Shown here: positions 46,455-58,250 of the stretch, in pieces
Layout of the letters: each line of letters opens with the position of its first letter
Position numbering within the stretch: position 1 is the stretch's first letter
Assembly: GCF_000344685.1 (NCBI RefSeq)
Contig: NW_006920425.1
Coordinates: 548,297 to 612,296, forward strand
DNA: 64,000 bases
Source of the DNA: Gloeophyllum trabeum ATCC 11539
Lineage: Eukaryota; Basidiomycota; Agaricomycetes; Gloeophyllales; Gloeophyllaceae
Direction of reading: 5' to 3'
Notes under the pieces: model-generated
Database searches by the model: none
Told to the model about the DNA's origin: nothing
What the model saw: the letters and a program-made list of their open reading frames with translations, nothing else
Translations under genes and position numbers: made by a program

Positions 46455-47966
46455 AGGCTCCTAAACCATCCGTCCTCAGCGTTCTTGCTCCTCCTTTACT
46501 AGGGCACATGTGCAGTGTTATGTAATACAAATCTATTTTTAATTTATTACCGGATACAGAACGAACAAGAGGAGGAGAACACCATAGGACAGCAGTTATA
46601 CTATAGGTGTGGCGAAATAGATCTATAACTGAGTTTGAATGATATATTTCGGACTTCGAATTGTTATACTGTATTCGGCAGGTGTTCTCACACTTGTGGC
46701 ACCGCATGCACATGCCATCCTCCAGCCTCCCTATCTTTTCACGATGCGTGCAAGCTTCCTACTGAAGCGATCCCATCCAGAATTGTTTGTAAAATGAAAG
46801 AGATATATTTTGTTGGAGAATTTGACCAAAAATGCACTTTATTGCTGCTGCTTATGGTGCTATTTCATTCCCAAAATTGGGGCTGAAGAGTTATATCTGT
46901 ACTGTGAGATCCGGGACACATAGCTAGGTAGAGTACTATAGGTAGATAAGTGACAAGTGGTTCATTAAGTTTGGGATGCATAAAGTGAGCAGCGTGACAG
47001 CGCTGCTGAAAAAAAAATGATTTTGACTTCCAGGTTGCTTGATTGCTTGCAATTCACATGAGCAGTGGGATACGCATAGAGGCGTCCATTCAAACTTAAA
47101 TACCACCAGGTTTTGCCTTAAGCTATCCAGAGAGTTAAGACGGCGCACAGTGCCGCGAAGCAAAATTCATGTGCTGTGGAAACTGAAGAAACTAGCCTCG
47201 AGGGATATTTCAAGGCATGGGAGATCCCTGAATATAGCACTAGTATACCCTTTGAATAATATACCCCTTCTGAAGCTCACGGGGCTGGAATGGAGTGTCT
47301 TTCCCTTCTCTTTCTCTCTCTCCTTCAATTTAATTTCTTTAATTGATCTAAAAGTCCACACCTATAGTACATAAGCCCATAGGACAGCTGGCACAAATGT
47401 CGTTGCCGAGATCCCGGAGGCTGACTAAGCGGATGATGGCTGAAGCCTTTCAGCAGTGGTCGGCGGGCCTTCACGCAACCATTTACAACTTATCACCTTG
47501 GGATTTACCACTCGGGGTACGTTATAGCAATGTAAAAATGTCCTGACTAAATGGTACACTCATGCAATGGTTATCAGTAGTACCGAAGGCTGAATATCCA
47601 GGTGAAGAGGCATAATGGCTATAGACAAGCCCCTCTGAGCATCAGAAGTATACCAAAGGTATTTGCATTGGTCTTAAACCATTTTAGCACCAGTTTATAT
47701 GTGTTCTTAGTGAGTGCAATGAGGTAGGTGTCAAGACACTCTCTACATCGCCCACCAACCGCTGCTGAAAGGCTTCAGCCACTGTCTGCATAGTCAGCCC
47801 CGGGGATCTCGGCGACAACATTTGTGCCAGCCATCCTATAGTGTTCTCCTCCTCTTGTTCGTTCTGTATTCGGTAATAAATTAAAAATGGATTTGTATTA
47901 CATAACATTGCACGTGCCCCCTAGTAAAGGAGAAGCGAGAATGCTAAGGATGGTGGTTTAGGAGCC
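46455..47966. mobile_element. Foldback element 1, interrupted by a nested insertion
   Basis: Ends AGGCTCCTAAACCATCC (left) and TTTAGGAGCCT (right). The arms carry the family's core in opposite orientation: 46540-46592 plus 47378-47465 on the left, about 47745-47885 on the right. The arm is partly open in one frame (NEQEEENTIGRLAQM...), but so are several diverged copies, and this may only reflect common descent. No transposase is visible. A 785-bp sequence is inserted in the left arm. Confidence 0.65.
46583..47387. mobile_element. Nested insertion (785 bp) with 10-bp flanking duplication
   Basis: The inserted DNA is 46593-47377. CATAGGACAG stands on both sides (46583-46592, 47378-47387), while the homologous empty site at about 48521-48530 has it once (TATAGGACGG). 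Its ends share an inverted ACTATAGGTGTGG core. No transposase frame is seen, so it is a non-autonomous DNA element, possibly hAT-like by duplication length. Confidence 0.7.
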
Positions 47967-48406
47967 TGTATAGAACTGGTCTCCCTGAGATTACCAAGTA
48001 TGACTAAGCAATCCAAAAGCGGTCATGGCTGAAGCCTCTCAGCGGCAGTTGGTGGGGTGTAACACATGCAATTAGCCAGCGATCCCTGTTGTTTGGGACT
48101 TGTTGAGGTAAATTACCATGTATCAATGAACTGTGCATAAATACAATCATCAACAGTGATACTGAGGGCTGAACATTGGGTTTAAGAGGCATAATAGGAT
48201 GCTCCAGGGGGCAATAGGTCATGCAGGGTGGTTAAACTAATATGGTATCAATCAGGCATCTTTCAGTTTTGGCACTTTCTGGTGTCGAGGTGTTTCTTCA
48301 GTTGCCCGCCAACTGCTGCTGAGAGGCTTCAGCCATGACTACTTTTGGATTGCTTAGTCATACTTGGTGATCTCAGGGAGACCAGTTTTATACAGGCTCC
48401 TAAACC
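47955..48406. repeat. Foldback element 2 (about 450 bp, about 100-bp arms)
   Basis: The left arm from 47955 and right arm to 48406 are near-identical inverted copies containing CAAGTATGACTAAGCAATCC and CATGGCTGAAGCCTCTCAGC. Termini are the same GGTTTAGGAGCCTG sequence as the neighbouring elements, so adjacent elements share ends. Confidence 0.75.
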
Positions 48407-49103
48407 ATCCGTCCTTAGCGTTCTCGCTCCTCCTCTACTAGGGCGCACGTGCAGTGTTATATAATACAAATCTATTTTTAATTTATTACCGGATACAGAA
48501 CGAACAAGAGGAGGAGAACGCTATAGGACGGCTGGCACAAATGTCGTCGCCGAGATCCCCGAGGCTGACTAAGCGGACGGTGGCTGAAGCCTTTCAGCAG
48601 TGGTCGGCGGGCCTTCACGCAACCATTTACAACTTATTACCTTGGGATTTACCGCTAGGTGTACTTTATAGCAGTGTAAAAATGTCTTAACTGAATGGTA
48701 TACTCATGCAATGGTTATCAGTAGTACCAAAGGCTGAATATCCAGCTGAAGAGGCATAATGGCTATAGACAAGCCCCTCTGAGTGTCAGAAGTATACCAA
48801 AGGTATTTGCATTGGTCTTGAACCATTTTAGCACCTGTTTATATGTGTTCTGAGTGAGCTCAACGAGGTAGGTGTCGAGATGCTCTCTACATCGCCCGCC
48901 AACCGCTGCTGAAAGGCTTCAGCCACCGTCCGCTTAGTCAGCCTCGGGGATCTCGGCGACGACATTTGTGCCAGCCGTCCTATAGTGTTCTCCTCCTCTT
49001 GTTCGTTCTGTATCTGGTAATTCCCATATAATACATTTTTTACATAATATTTCCACACCACCCTGGTAAAGGACAATGCTATGAATGGATGGTTTAGGAG
49101 CCT
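48394..49103. repeat. Foldback element 3 (about 710 bp)
   Basis: Starts AGGCTCCTAAACCATCC and ends GGATGGTTTAGGAGCCT. Inverted arms of about 230 bp share ACAGAACGAACAAGAGGAGG and the GGCTGGCACAAATGTCGTCG block at about 48529 (+) and 48980 (-). This is the uninterrupted form of element 1. Confidence 0.75.
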
Positions 49104-49161
49104 GAGAAAGGTGTCAATGACTGGCATTGGTCTGTATTTTATTTTGTCATGTGCCACACTT
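48702..49161. repeat. 460-bp direct repeat, left copy (flank of gap 2)
   Basis: Appears identical base for base to 49452-49911, the first 460 bases after the gap. This pattern is expected when one locus is placed twice at contig ends. Confidence 0.85.
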
Positions 49162-49451
49162 NNNNNNNNNNNNNNNNNNNNNNNNNNNNNNNNNNNNNNN
49201 NNNNNNNNNNNNNNNNNNNNNNNNNNNNNNNNNNNNNNNNNNNNNNNNNNNNNNNNNNNNNNNNNNNNNNNNNNNNNNNNNNNNNNNNNNNNNNNNNNNN
49301 NNNNNNNNNNNNNNNNNNNNNNNNNNNNNNNNNNNNNNNNNNNNNNNNNNNNNNNNNNNNNNNNNNNNNNNNNNNNNNNNNNNNNNNNNNNNNNNNNNNN
49401 NNNNNNNNNNNNNNNNNNNNNNNNNNNNNNNNNNNNNNNNNNNNNNNNNNN
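49162..49451. other. Assembly gap of 290 N
   Basis: Run of N between two identical 460-bp copies. Probably a scaffolding artefact or a collapsed tandem duplication. Confidence 0.95.
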
Positions 49452-49911
49452 ACTCATGCAATGGTTATCAGTAGTACCAAAGGCTGAATATCCAGCTGAA
49501 GAGGCATAATGGCTATAGACAAGCCCCTCTGAGTGTCAGAAGTATACCAAAGGTATTTGCATTGGTCTTGAACCATTTTAGCACCTGTTTATATGTGTTC
49601 TGAGTGAGCTCAACGAGGTAGGTGTCGAGATGCTCTCTACATCGCCCGCCAACCGCTGCTGAAAGGCTTCAGCCACCGTCCGCTTAGTCAGCCTCGGGGA
49701 TCTCGGCGACGACATTTGTGCCAGCCGTCCTATAGTGTTCTCCTCCTCTTGTTCGTTCTGTATCTGGTAATTCCCATATAATACATTTTTTACATAATAT
49801 TTCCACACCACCCTGGTAAAGGACAATGCTATGAATGGATGGTTTAGGAGCCTGAGAAAGGTGTCAATGACTGGCATTGGTCTGTATTTTATTTTGTCAT
49901 GTGCCACACTT
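49452..49911. repeat. 460-bp direct repeat, right copy
   Basis: Same sequence as 48702-49161, including the right arm of the foldback family (end GGATGGTTTAGGAGCCT at about 49837-49853), then continues into unique sequence after GTGCCACACTT. Confidence 0.85.
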
Positions 49912-50754
49912 GCCACACACGCATATCCGAACTGTATCATGCTGTACACGTACAATACCCTGTAGTAAAGTGTTATGCATGCTCTCAAAATATAATATGA
50001 TTTATCTAGAATTTTAGCAAATGAGACCAGACCCATATACAACAGGCTGCTTTGCCGCTGCCACCAACGATGAGGAGAGTGGCGTGCGACAACCGCTGTG
50101 TTATTCTGTGTCATTCCTGTGGCACTGGGTAGCCGTATATGTACTCTACACAAGATGATATATATCACATTTTTATCCCACTGCAGTGATGCTGTAGCAC
50201 GCTGTGACTAACGACATCAGGGAGGGCGGGAGGCACTCGGTCAATTAGGCAGACCGGCAAGCGCCGACAACGACGCCCAACAACGTAGGCGGCGGCTTCA
50301 AGTGACACTCTGTATTACAGTACTACATAGATAGTATACTACTTGTACTAAGACAGCCCTGATCCCCGGTATGACCGCTGGTGTCAATCAACGAGCAGTC
50401 CTGAGCCTTGTTAGGCTTGACCGGGGGTCAGATGAGCCAGCCTAATTAGGGGGACCTGGGCTGTCTAGGTGGTCAAACCGGGGTTAAACCGGTTAAGTGG
50501 TTAAACCCCAGGCAAAAGTCAAGGGGTTAACCATAAACCAGCCCATCACTGGCGCAGCCAACCTTTTCTGAAAACTCTGTAAGCCAATAGAAGTACAACT
50601 AATCCTACATAAAATCCAAAAATACAGCACATCCGTGTATAGAGTAACCCGGCAGCAATCGAGACCTTCGGTACCTGGAAGTGGACATCATTGTCAGACA
50701 GTATCACAACTTATATTCAGGCCCACACCATTGTCCTTGTGCGTGGAAGTACTG
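49912..50754. other. Intergenic, repeat-derived, no gene
   Basis: No supported gene. 50400-50530 is rich in GGTTAAACC-like units. Low coding potential throughout. Confidence 0.4.
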
Positions 50755-52454
50755 GTTACGAGTCCTGAGTTTACGAAGGATGAGTCCTTACCTGCAAAAT
50801 TGGGTGTGTGCCGAACGTTGTACCCCGTGGGAATTGCAATGCCGAGAATGCGTGTGACTTTTTGGTTGTAGTCTTGACTACACTGTTTAATGTCCGCTTT
50901 AAAGTCCGCTTGTATTGGAGACTACAAAAAGACTACACAATCGGATTTGTAGTGTCTGTTTGCAATCACACTGTGTTTTCGTCTTGAGTTGTTCATGTAT
51001 TTCCGTAGTTTCTTCTACGAAGAGGTTTTTTTTGGGTTATCCGTCTACTGGAATATTTCGAGCATTTAATCGTATCTCCTTCCTTTACTGCATGCTCTTA
51101 GTCATGTGTGGCATGTTGTACCGTGGGAATACTTCAGTGGCTGTTTGTAGTCAGTGGCTGAGTGTGTCGCGCCGGCTGGGATCTCTGGCTTCTCATTGGC
51201 TCCTGCTTACTATGACATAGCTTGACTGCAGAAAGCGCATTTCTGTAGTTGAGTGATGTCATAGTTGCCCACTCACTCATTAGTCTAGTACTTGCAGCAG
51301 TTGAAGCATGTCAACTTGGTGGGCTGTGCTTCCTTTCAATCCAATCATTACTGGTACATACACATTGATCTTATTTTGGCTATAACAGGTTCTTGAATGT
51401 TGCACTTGTGTTCTAAAATAATATGCTGACTGCTGAATAGTTTGATGGATTGTTTTTCACACACATAATCTGAGTCTATGTGTGGATGGCAGGGACTATG
51501 ATACAATTTCTTCAGTCACAAGCATCTTGGGCCTGTGCTTCTCAATCTCTGCTGCCTCTGGAACCCTGAGTTCTTCCACTCAGTGGTATCTATATGCCCC
51601 CTTGAGAAATTGAAGCTAGTGCATGTGTAATATATATTTCATTTCTGCTCCCAGCTGCTTGGAGTACTGTTTGAGTACCCTTTCTGATGACTTGGGGGGA
51701 GTGGGCCAATGCTGTGCATGGCTGGTTACGAGTCCTGAGCTGGGCATAAGATACTCCCTATTTTACACTGTATACCATAGAGCTGACACAAATATTCCTA
51801 GTATTATTTGAATTTCACTAGACCTCTCAAGATCATCTTGTATATTCCTTTATTTGCTATAGAGCTCTGGTTATATTATGGATTTCCCACATTTTTCACA
51901 ATTTTTCTGGTCCTTCTACAGCCTGCAAGCAATTCCAGATACCAATGATGTAATGGCTCTGCAGATCGGGTGAACCTGCAGAGAGCCTATGTCATAGAAG
52001 GCGGGAGCCAATCAGAGTCCAGGAATCCAAACCGACGCGCACCTCAGCCACTGACTACAAGCCACTACAATAGTCAATTCCTAGGATAAGCAATAAAAGT
52101 AAAACCACCATGCGGACTAGGACAAGACACACAATCAATAAATTCACGAAAATATTGTTTTAGACCCATATAGCATACGCCCCAGACTAGAGAAAATAAA
52201 AGAGAGATAAGACGAAGAATTGGGCCCGCAAATGAGCAAACAATGGTCACAGAGACTACAAAAACGCGCCAAAAGTGGTTTTGTAGTCTCACATACAAAC
52301 GGACTTTCAAACGGAGTTTCAAAAGTGTAGTCCACAATACAAACTATAACTCCCACGACTTCTTGGCACAAAAGGTTCTCACGGGGTACAACGTTCGGCA
52401 CGCAGGCATATTTTGCGCGTAAGGACTCGTCCTTCGTACCTCAGGACTCGTAAC
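50755..52454. mobile_element. 1.7-kb element with about 500-bp diverged inverted arms
   Basis: Both ends are the same 15-mer in inverse orientation (GTTACGAGTCCTGAG at 50755-50769; reverse complement at 52440-52454). Arms continue with diverged inverted homology: CGAAGGATGAGTCCTTAC / GTAAGGACTCGTCCTTCG, GTGCCGAACGTTGTACCCCG and its complement, and further in GTAGTCAGTGGCTGAG (about 51148) against CTCAGCCACTGACTAC (about 52042). A third copy of the end 15-mer lies inside at 51725-51739. No transposase frame and no target duplication were found. Foldback-type or inverted-duplication element. Confidence 0.65.
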
Positions 52455-52493
52455 TATCCTTCAGCTTGGTTTGGGAAAATGAATGCGAGGGAG

Positions 52494-52631
52494 CTGCCAA
52501 TGGAAGATTGGCAGTGGATGAGCACTCTGGTTTTGGTAGGATGTTACCTGGAGTCTGCAGGTATTATTGACTATCTCTTCCACTGGGGACAAAAGACCTG
52601 TGTCACAGAGCTGCCAATCTTTGATTGGCAG
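52494..52631. repeat. Pair of perfect 21-bp hairpins
   Basis: CTGCCAAT-GGAAG-ATTGGCAG at 52494-52514 and CTGCCAAT-CTTTG-ATTGGCAG at 52611-52631. Stems are identical, loops differ and are nearly complementary, as if the second were an inverted copy of the first. Both are preceded by GAG. Confidence 0.6.
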
Positions 52632-52975
52632 CAGAGGAACACTTTGATCTATGTTATTTGTGTCTAGTAGTGCAGCTGCTACTGTCCCTTGGGCTGGGTA
52701 CAAATACAGTTTTGTAGTCTTTTTGTAGCCAACAATACAGACCAACTTTTATTCTGTCAGAGGCAGGGACTTTTATGGTACAATGATGGCAGAGCCACAG
52801 GAGGACAACTTGAATGTATGAATGAAAGGGACATTGCAGATACAGATCTAAGGGATTTCAATATGTGCATAAGAAAGAGTACTGTATACATCAATTGGAA
52901 CATTTATACACCCAATGCTAACACTTATCAGACACAACTCAGGACTTGTGTCCTGCCATGCATAGCAATGGCCCT

Positions 52976-54501
52976 CTACTGAGTTGTAATGAAGACAGCC
53001 GCGGGCGTCCGCGGGCTCAGTCTGGATGGCGGGATTCTGTTCAGCTCGACCTCCCAGGAAGACAGTCCTTTCTGATTGCTTGAGTTTGACCGTGTCTGGC
53101 CATGGAATACACTGGCGGATGTGTTCTCCCGACGAGTCTTGCGTAAAACTAATGTAGCCAATAGTGTGTTGGAATATCTAGGGGTACCTTCAGATAAGTT
53201 GTCCCAGTTCCCCAATGGGATACTCACAGCTTAGCAGTCAGAAATAGACTTGGGGGCCCATTTAATACTGCCGCCACAGTGAATCAGGAGACTACGCACA
53301 ATGTGAAGTGGGCGTTATTGGTGCGGATACCCAAGAAAAGGACAAGGTGCATGATGGAGGAACATGCAGTCATTGTTCCGGTTTCTACACATATGATTAC
53401 GGGGCGCAAGAGAAGATGATACGTTGTTTTAAAATACGACTCGCGGCCAGCTTTGTAGAGCTAGACAGATGGTTGAGAGCCGAGAACTTTACAGCATAAC
53501 TGAGCCTACCAGGTAGACCATGTTTATAGCAATCATTATATCACAGAATGCACTTCCTGCCAACCAGACCTAAAAGGAACTTGAATGAGCACCTGAAAAC
53601 CCGTGAGTATGACGGAGACACTCGCTGAAATGAAGGGTGTTATTCCGTAAATAGCATCGAGAGTTGGCAGCTCCCAGATCTGGTAAAAAATGAGTTTATC
53701 GAGGAGCAACGAGACATGCACGCTAACCTTCACGCCGGAAGCGATCGCCATGGACGATTGCATGAGACAGACCTGTTCTTGGACTTTAGGATCGGTGCGA
53801 TAAGCAGAGGGCTTCTGAGCGTACAACAGCTATAAGTCCCGGAACTATGATACCGCTTCCCAAGAGAGTCATACGCCAACAAAAGAATAATTGCACGGTA
53901 AGGGAGACTGAATAATTCATTGGAATTTATCCATAGTTATGTGAGGGAAATACTGACTGATTCCATGAAGTGCAGCCGTATACGCAAAAGCCCAGCTGGG
54001 GTTGGTGAGGGCTCGCAAGTTGCCCCATCCAGAAGCTAGGCCATACCATGCCGACACGGTAGTAAAGGCCGTTGACACTATCTCCAAACAGAAGACCGTC
54101 CACACTAGACGCTTAGTATTAAAAAAGGTATCCAGCGGGCTCCCCGAGCGCGACCTTGCCTGTAACCTTTATGGGCAGTCCGTCGGTGGTATACGTCGGC
54201 TGGCTGCAGAAAATGACTATCGAAAGTTAGCTTTAAATGTCATAGTCGTTGAAATGCAACTTCCAGACTCACACACTTGCACTATAAGCATGCCTTGCAA
54301 TAGATACGAGAACAGGTAACCCATGAGCTAAATGTGTATTCAGCTCGGGGACTATTCGTGCAATATAGAGGATGTACCAAGGGCCCATTCCTACACCAGA
54401 GATTGGTAAACACGATTTGATAGATCGCGGAGACCTTGAGTATGATGAGATACGCACTGTCCTACAATGGCGCTGGGTACTAGTACTTCCGGGGCGCACA
54501 T
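52976..54501 (-). CDS. DUF6534-type multi-pass membrane protein (copy D)
   Basis: Starts at 54501, MCAPEVLVPSAIVGQ. After introns it reads NGPLLMGYLFSYLLQGMLIV, VIFCSQPTYTTDGLPIKV, VWTVFCLEIVSTAFTTVSAW and YGLASGWGNLRALTNPSWAF. The last exon holds RYSNTLLATLVLRKTRREN and NQKGLSSWEVELNRIPPSR, ending FITTQ before the stop at 52976-52978. Intron positions and sequence follow copy B (18167-19747) closely, so the two are recent paralogues in opposite orientation 34 kb apart. Copy D's tail is shorter than copy B's. It stands at the edge of the repeat-rich region. Function unknown. Confidence 0.78.
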
Positions 54502-55520
54502 CTCGCTACTAGAGAGCCGCGGGGAGGGGGGAGTAAGACAACGGGGGCTGAGAATCTCATTTACGGGTAGACCCTTTATAGCAAACAGCCCGGCTGGGAT
54601 ACCTTAGTCGGTGGAAATCGAAATACCAGACGGGAGCTAAGCCGCCATAACATCTTGATGCCTTGATTGAACTCCATCTAATAATCAGTCACACTGGACG
54701 AGAGATGCAATTCAAGTGAAGTTGCATCTGGAGCGTACTGAATGTATTAATACCGGTGCCAGTTGCGAATCGGCGTGATCGCTCAAGTGCCTGCGGATAG
54801 GACTTAACGTCAGTAGACATATACGTACTTTTGTAGTTTCTCGTATTGACGACAATCGTTCTTACAAACATACGTTATCCTTGGTGTAGCAGAAAAGAAC
54901 ACATCATTGGCAGGATGATTCACTCGACGTGCGACTGTACTCGCCTGCATGCTCGGAGTATGGTATCATAATTCGCGAGGAATCTGGCGAGAGACTAGAT
55001 GCCTCTCCGAGTCGTGTTCTGCCACTCATGCATACGACTTGGAAGCTGCGCTCTCTCGTGTTTGATGATCTCAGCGACGATCGATGTTTCTCGTTCTAGG
55101 TAGTCTCTGTTCCTGCGGAAGCCTAGTCTTCCGTAAGCAGACCGAATTGCCTCCCTTTTTAGCACGAGAGAGGTCGGTCGGCATATCACGGAAAGCCCGG
55201 GCTGGTTGGTAGACGGCCACCACAGCACACCATGAACGTGGGTAATTGTTGCCACGAGTGCCCCCCTTGTCGGATATCTGCACGGTCTATGAAAGGCGAG
55301 GCAATCGAACGACGCAGTGAATAAACCAAGTTGGATGGTGACCATATCTGTTTGAAGTTGCCTCAAGGCCTGCACTCATCTAGCTGAGGATCAGAATGCC
55401 CCTAACACATCATGCTAGAGAACCTAGGCCACCCAAGCATAGATAGCTAATGATAGCACAGTCAAAGTTGTGGAGGTGGACGTCCCGATCCTTGGGTTCG
55501 CCGCAATTTTCTTATGCTTG
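54502..55520. other. Intergenic, no gene recognised
   Basis: A minus-strand frame at 54995-55375 (126 codons) contains a segment (MVTIQLGLFTASFDCLAF) reminiscent of a DUF6534 helix, but no other exon of that family is adjacent. The rest shows nothing. Confidence 0.35.
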
Positions 55521-58250
55521 CTACCCGCTACTTTTCCTGCTTCGAGATGCAAGCTCAGGACCACGTAACACGACCTCTTCATCGTCCATGCCCCGGAAGA
55601 AGTACCAAATCAGAATCGCGGCTAGACCATTGGCAGCGCCCACGCCGACAAACGGCCAGATGAGATTTGCTGAAGGTGGAAACGAAAGCGGCATTCAGGT
55701 TATCTTCGACGCACTGATTGATGGAGACGACACTCACGGTCCTTGAAAGCAGGCGAACAGATCTCCACGAGTGCGCTCGAGAACGCGCTCATGAGGAGGA
55801 TCATCGCCATCACGATGCCCTTCATTCTTGCTGGGCTTCGAGTGTACGCGCTATTCCAATTGATACCCGGATGCGTCAAACAGTGCATGATAACGGACAC
55901 CAGGAGCGGTGTATACGCACATCTCGTAGGCTGTGACGTTAATCAAGATACCACCCATGGGAGGCAGCCAGTACAAGGGCACCTGAGCCCAGACCCTCTG
56001 AGGGAACGTCAAATGTTATACCGGCAAGAGCTCTTGAACGACGGCTTACGATAGGAGAGACTCCAGTTCCAATATCACATGTGGTGGCACCGTACCCGCA
56101 GGGTGAAGTGCGGTAAACCTGCCACTGCAGGATGGCCCCTATGATCATGGTGAGGACGCCGATGCAGAACCCTGTCACGACTGCAGACGCAAGGGCGTCA
56201 AGATGATACAGCTCAGGTGCAGTATATGGCACGTACTGCGGCGGATTGGGCTGAAGTTGATTCCATGCTTGCGGAGGAATGGATATAGGATGTAATTGTA
56301 AAATGGCACAGTCACGATCTGTATCACGGATAAGCCAAAGTACCATTGTCGGGCAGATATAGAGGCATACAGTGGATCTAAGAATAATACGTCAAAGAGC
56401 AGATCATTATTGATAGAGGTACAAGACGCGTACATAGGATTGAAATTGCTGAGCAGATCATTGGGCGCGCCTGCAAGAGCAACAATAAGGGATATACGCG
56501 AAGCGCGAGAACAGACTGACCATTGGTAGTCATAGATGCGGCCATGCTGTTCTGAATAGTGTTCAGTCCTCCATCGGCCATGTACCAGACTGGGAAGAAT
56601 GCACTATAACATCGTCAGCTCATATCTACGGCAGGTAGTCGGATACTCACAAGACTTTGCACGCGTTTACCGTCTTTCTCAGATCATCAATGAATTCGTC
56701 GTCCCAGGAGGGCATCGACTTCCTATGTTCACCCCCCTCCGAGGATATGGTGGATGGTTTGGCGCTCTCCCAGAGCCTGTCACCTCCCTGTTATGCATTA
56801 GCCGACGACTTGACACAGTCCAGGTCGATGGACGTAAAAGGCAACTCACTCTCAAAGCACTTCTAAAGCCTGTCCGGCGAATCATAAGGGAGAACGCCTT
56901 GATGGCGTCCAGAAGCCCCGATCCTCGAGGAGGGTATCTTGTAAATCGATGATAAAACCGATGAGTGCAGGGAGAATCAAGGCTGCACGCACTTGACAAG
57001 GCGTTTGTAAACCCAGACGAGGGCAAGTGGAACAAGTAAAAACAGTATCGTCGGTGTGAGGTAGGCTAGCCAGTATCCCACGTCCTTCTCAGAGTCTGGT
57101 TGCACCGGTCAATTTATGCATTAGAGGCGATCGCTCAAGTCCGACTTACAAGATGTCGCGAGCTGAAACAAGGCTGAAACGGTAAGGGATGAGCAAGCTG
57201 GCGATGCACGACAAGAAAGACACGCAGCACCAACCTCCGACATTGATCGCCCAGTAGTACATCATAAGCATGTTCTCAATCGTACGGCTTGGGTCGAGGA
57301 TGACTCGTTCGCCGGACGGCAGAGTCTGCACAATCTGTGACTTGACGGGCGACTGGTCTGCGATCAAAGGAGCAACGCTGCACGAACCGCGACCACGTCA
57401 GCTATCGTGAGACAACCGCAGGGCGAGATGGGAGCGGACCAGGGAGTGATCATGCCAGTCGAAAAAGCCAAAACGAGAAGCCCGATGATGAAGGCGATGA
57501 TCGCATGTCCTTCCTGGATGACGGACGGAACAGCAGCTGCGGGAGTCCTTGTGAGTCCCCGGATGCTTTGGAAACCTCAAGCTGCTGCTCACAAATGATC
57601 AGGATGATATGAGCGAGGAGTGCGACGGCCGTGCCGACACAGATAGTCTTGAATCGTCCCCACTCTGTGGGCCCGAATGTGTGTCTGGAATCAAGAAATA
57701 GAGCTCTAGGACGCACTTGTATCGGCCAGGATGGCGCCGATAATAGGGGTCGTGCAAGCTAGGAAACTGAAGAGGGTGGTCAATGCATTGGCGGTAGTTA
57801 GACCGAGACCCAGTGCTCCTGCAGTTTCCTGGGTGTTTCGCGGAGGGGCTATGTACGGTTTATCAGTGATGTCCGACAGGGGGGGTATGACTCACCTCCT
57901 GCTCCGTTCCCTCCCTTGGGCAATGGCCGCTGGATATAATTGGGGAAGATGCCGGAGACACCGTAGTAACTCGCTCGTTCCGAGAACTCGACCAGGCAGA
58001 TAACGTAACTCGCCCTATAAATTGTTCCGTCCGGATCTATGTAACTCAACAAGGGAGATCATACTGACCAAGGGACCTTGGCCGATACGCGACGGAGGGT
58101 GTTCTTCTCTTCCTCAGTAGGTGCCCGACCCTCGTCGTCCTCTACCAGAGACTCTACGACATAGCTACTTCGTTCGAGCACTTTCTCGTCGGACTTCGGA
58201 GGTGTTAAGACTTTCTGTCCGTCGAGAGCACCGGCCTCGTAGTCCAGCAT
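55521..58250 (-). CDS. PTR2: POT-family proton-dependent oligopeptide transporter
   Basis: Plasma-membrane di-/tripeptide:H+ symporter family (PTR2/POT), 12 helices. The start at 58250 (MLDYEAGALDGQKVLTPPKS) follows a likely 5' UTR intron; an in-frame ATG at 58292 is the alternative. Motifs: EEEKNTLRRVSAKVPW, then YVICLVEFSERASYYGVSGI (the ExxERxxYYG signature), IQRPLPKGGNGAG, LTTANALTTLFSFLA with CTTPIIGAILADT, MLMMYYWAINVGGW (signature 2 region), LFLDPLYASISARQWYFGLS, VPLYWLPPMGGILINVTAYE with AYTRSPARMKGIVMAM (late helices), SAFSSALVEICSPAFKD and NLIWPFVGVGAANGLAAIL. The stop TAG is 55521-55523. More than ten introns, some in the centre not fixed. Appears intact. Confidence 0.85.

Noticed and set aside
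46540..50168. Repeated NEQEEEN... frames as a protein-coding gene family
   Set aside because: The frames lie in arms of inverted repeats, have no consistent start, and end at different places; shared descent of the repeat explains them.
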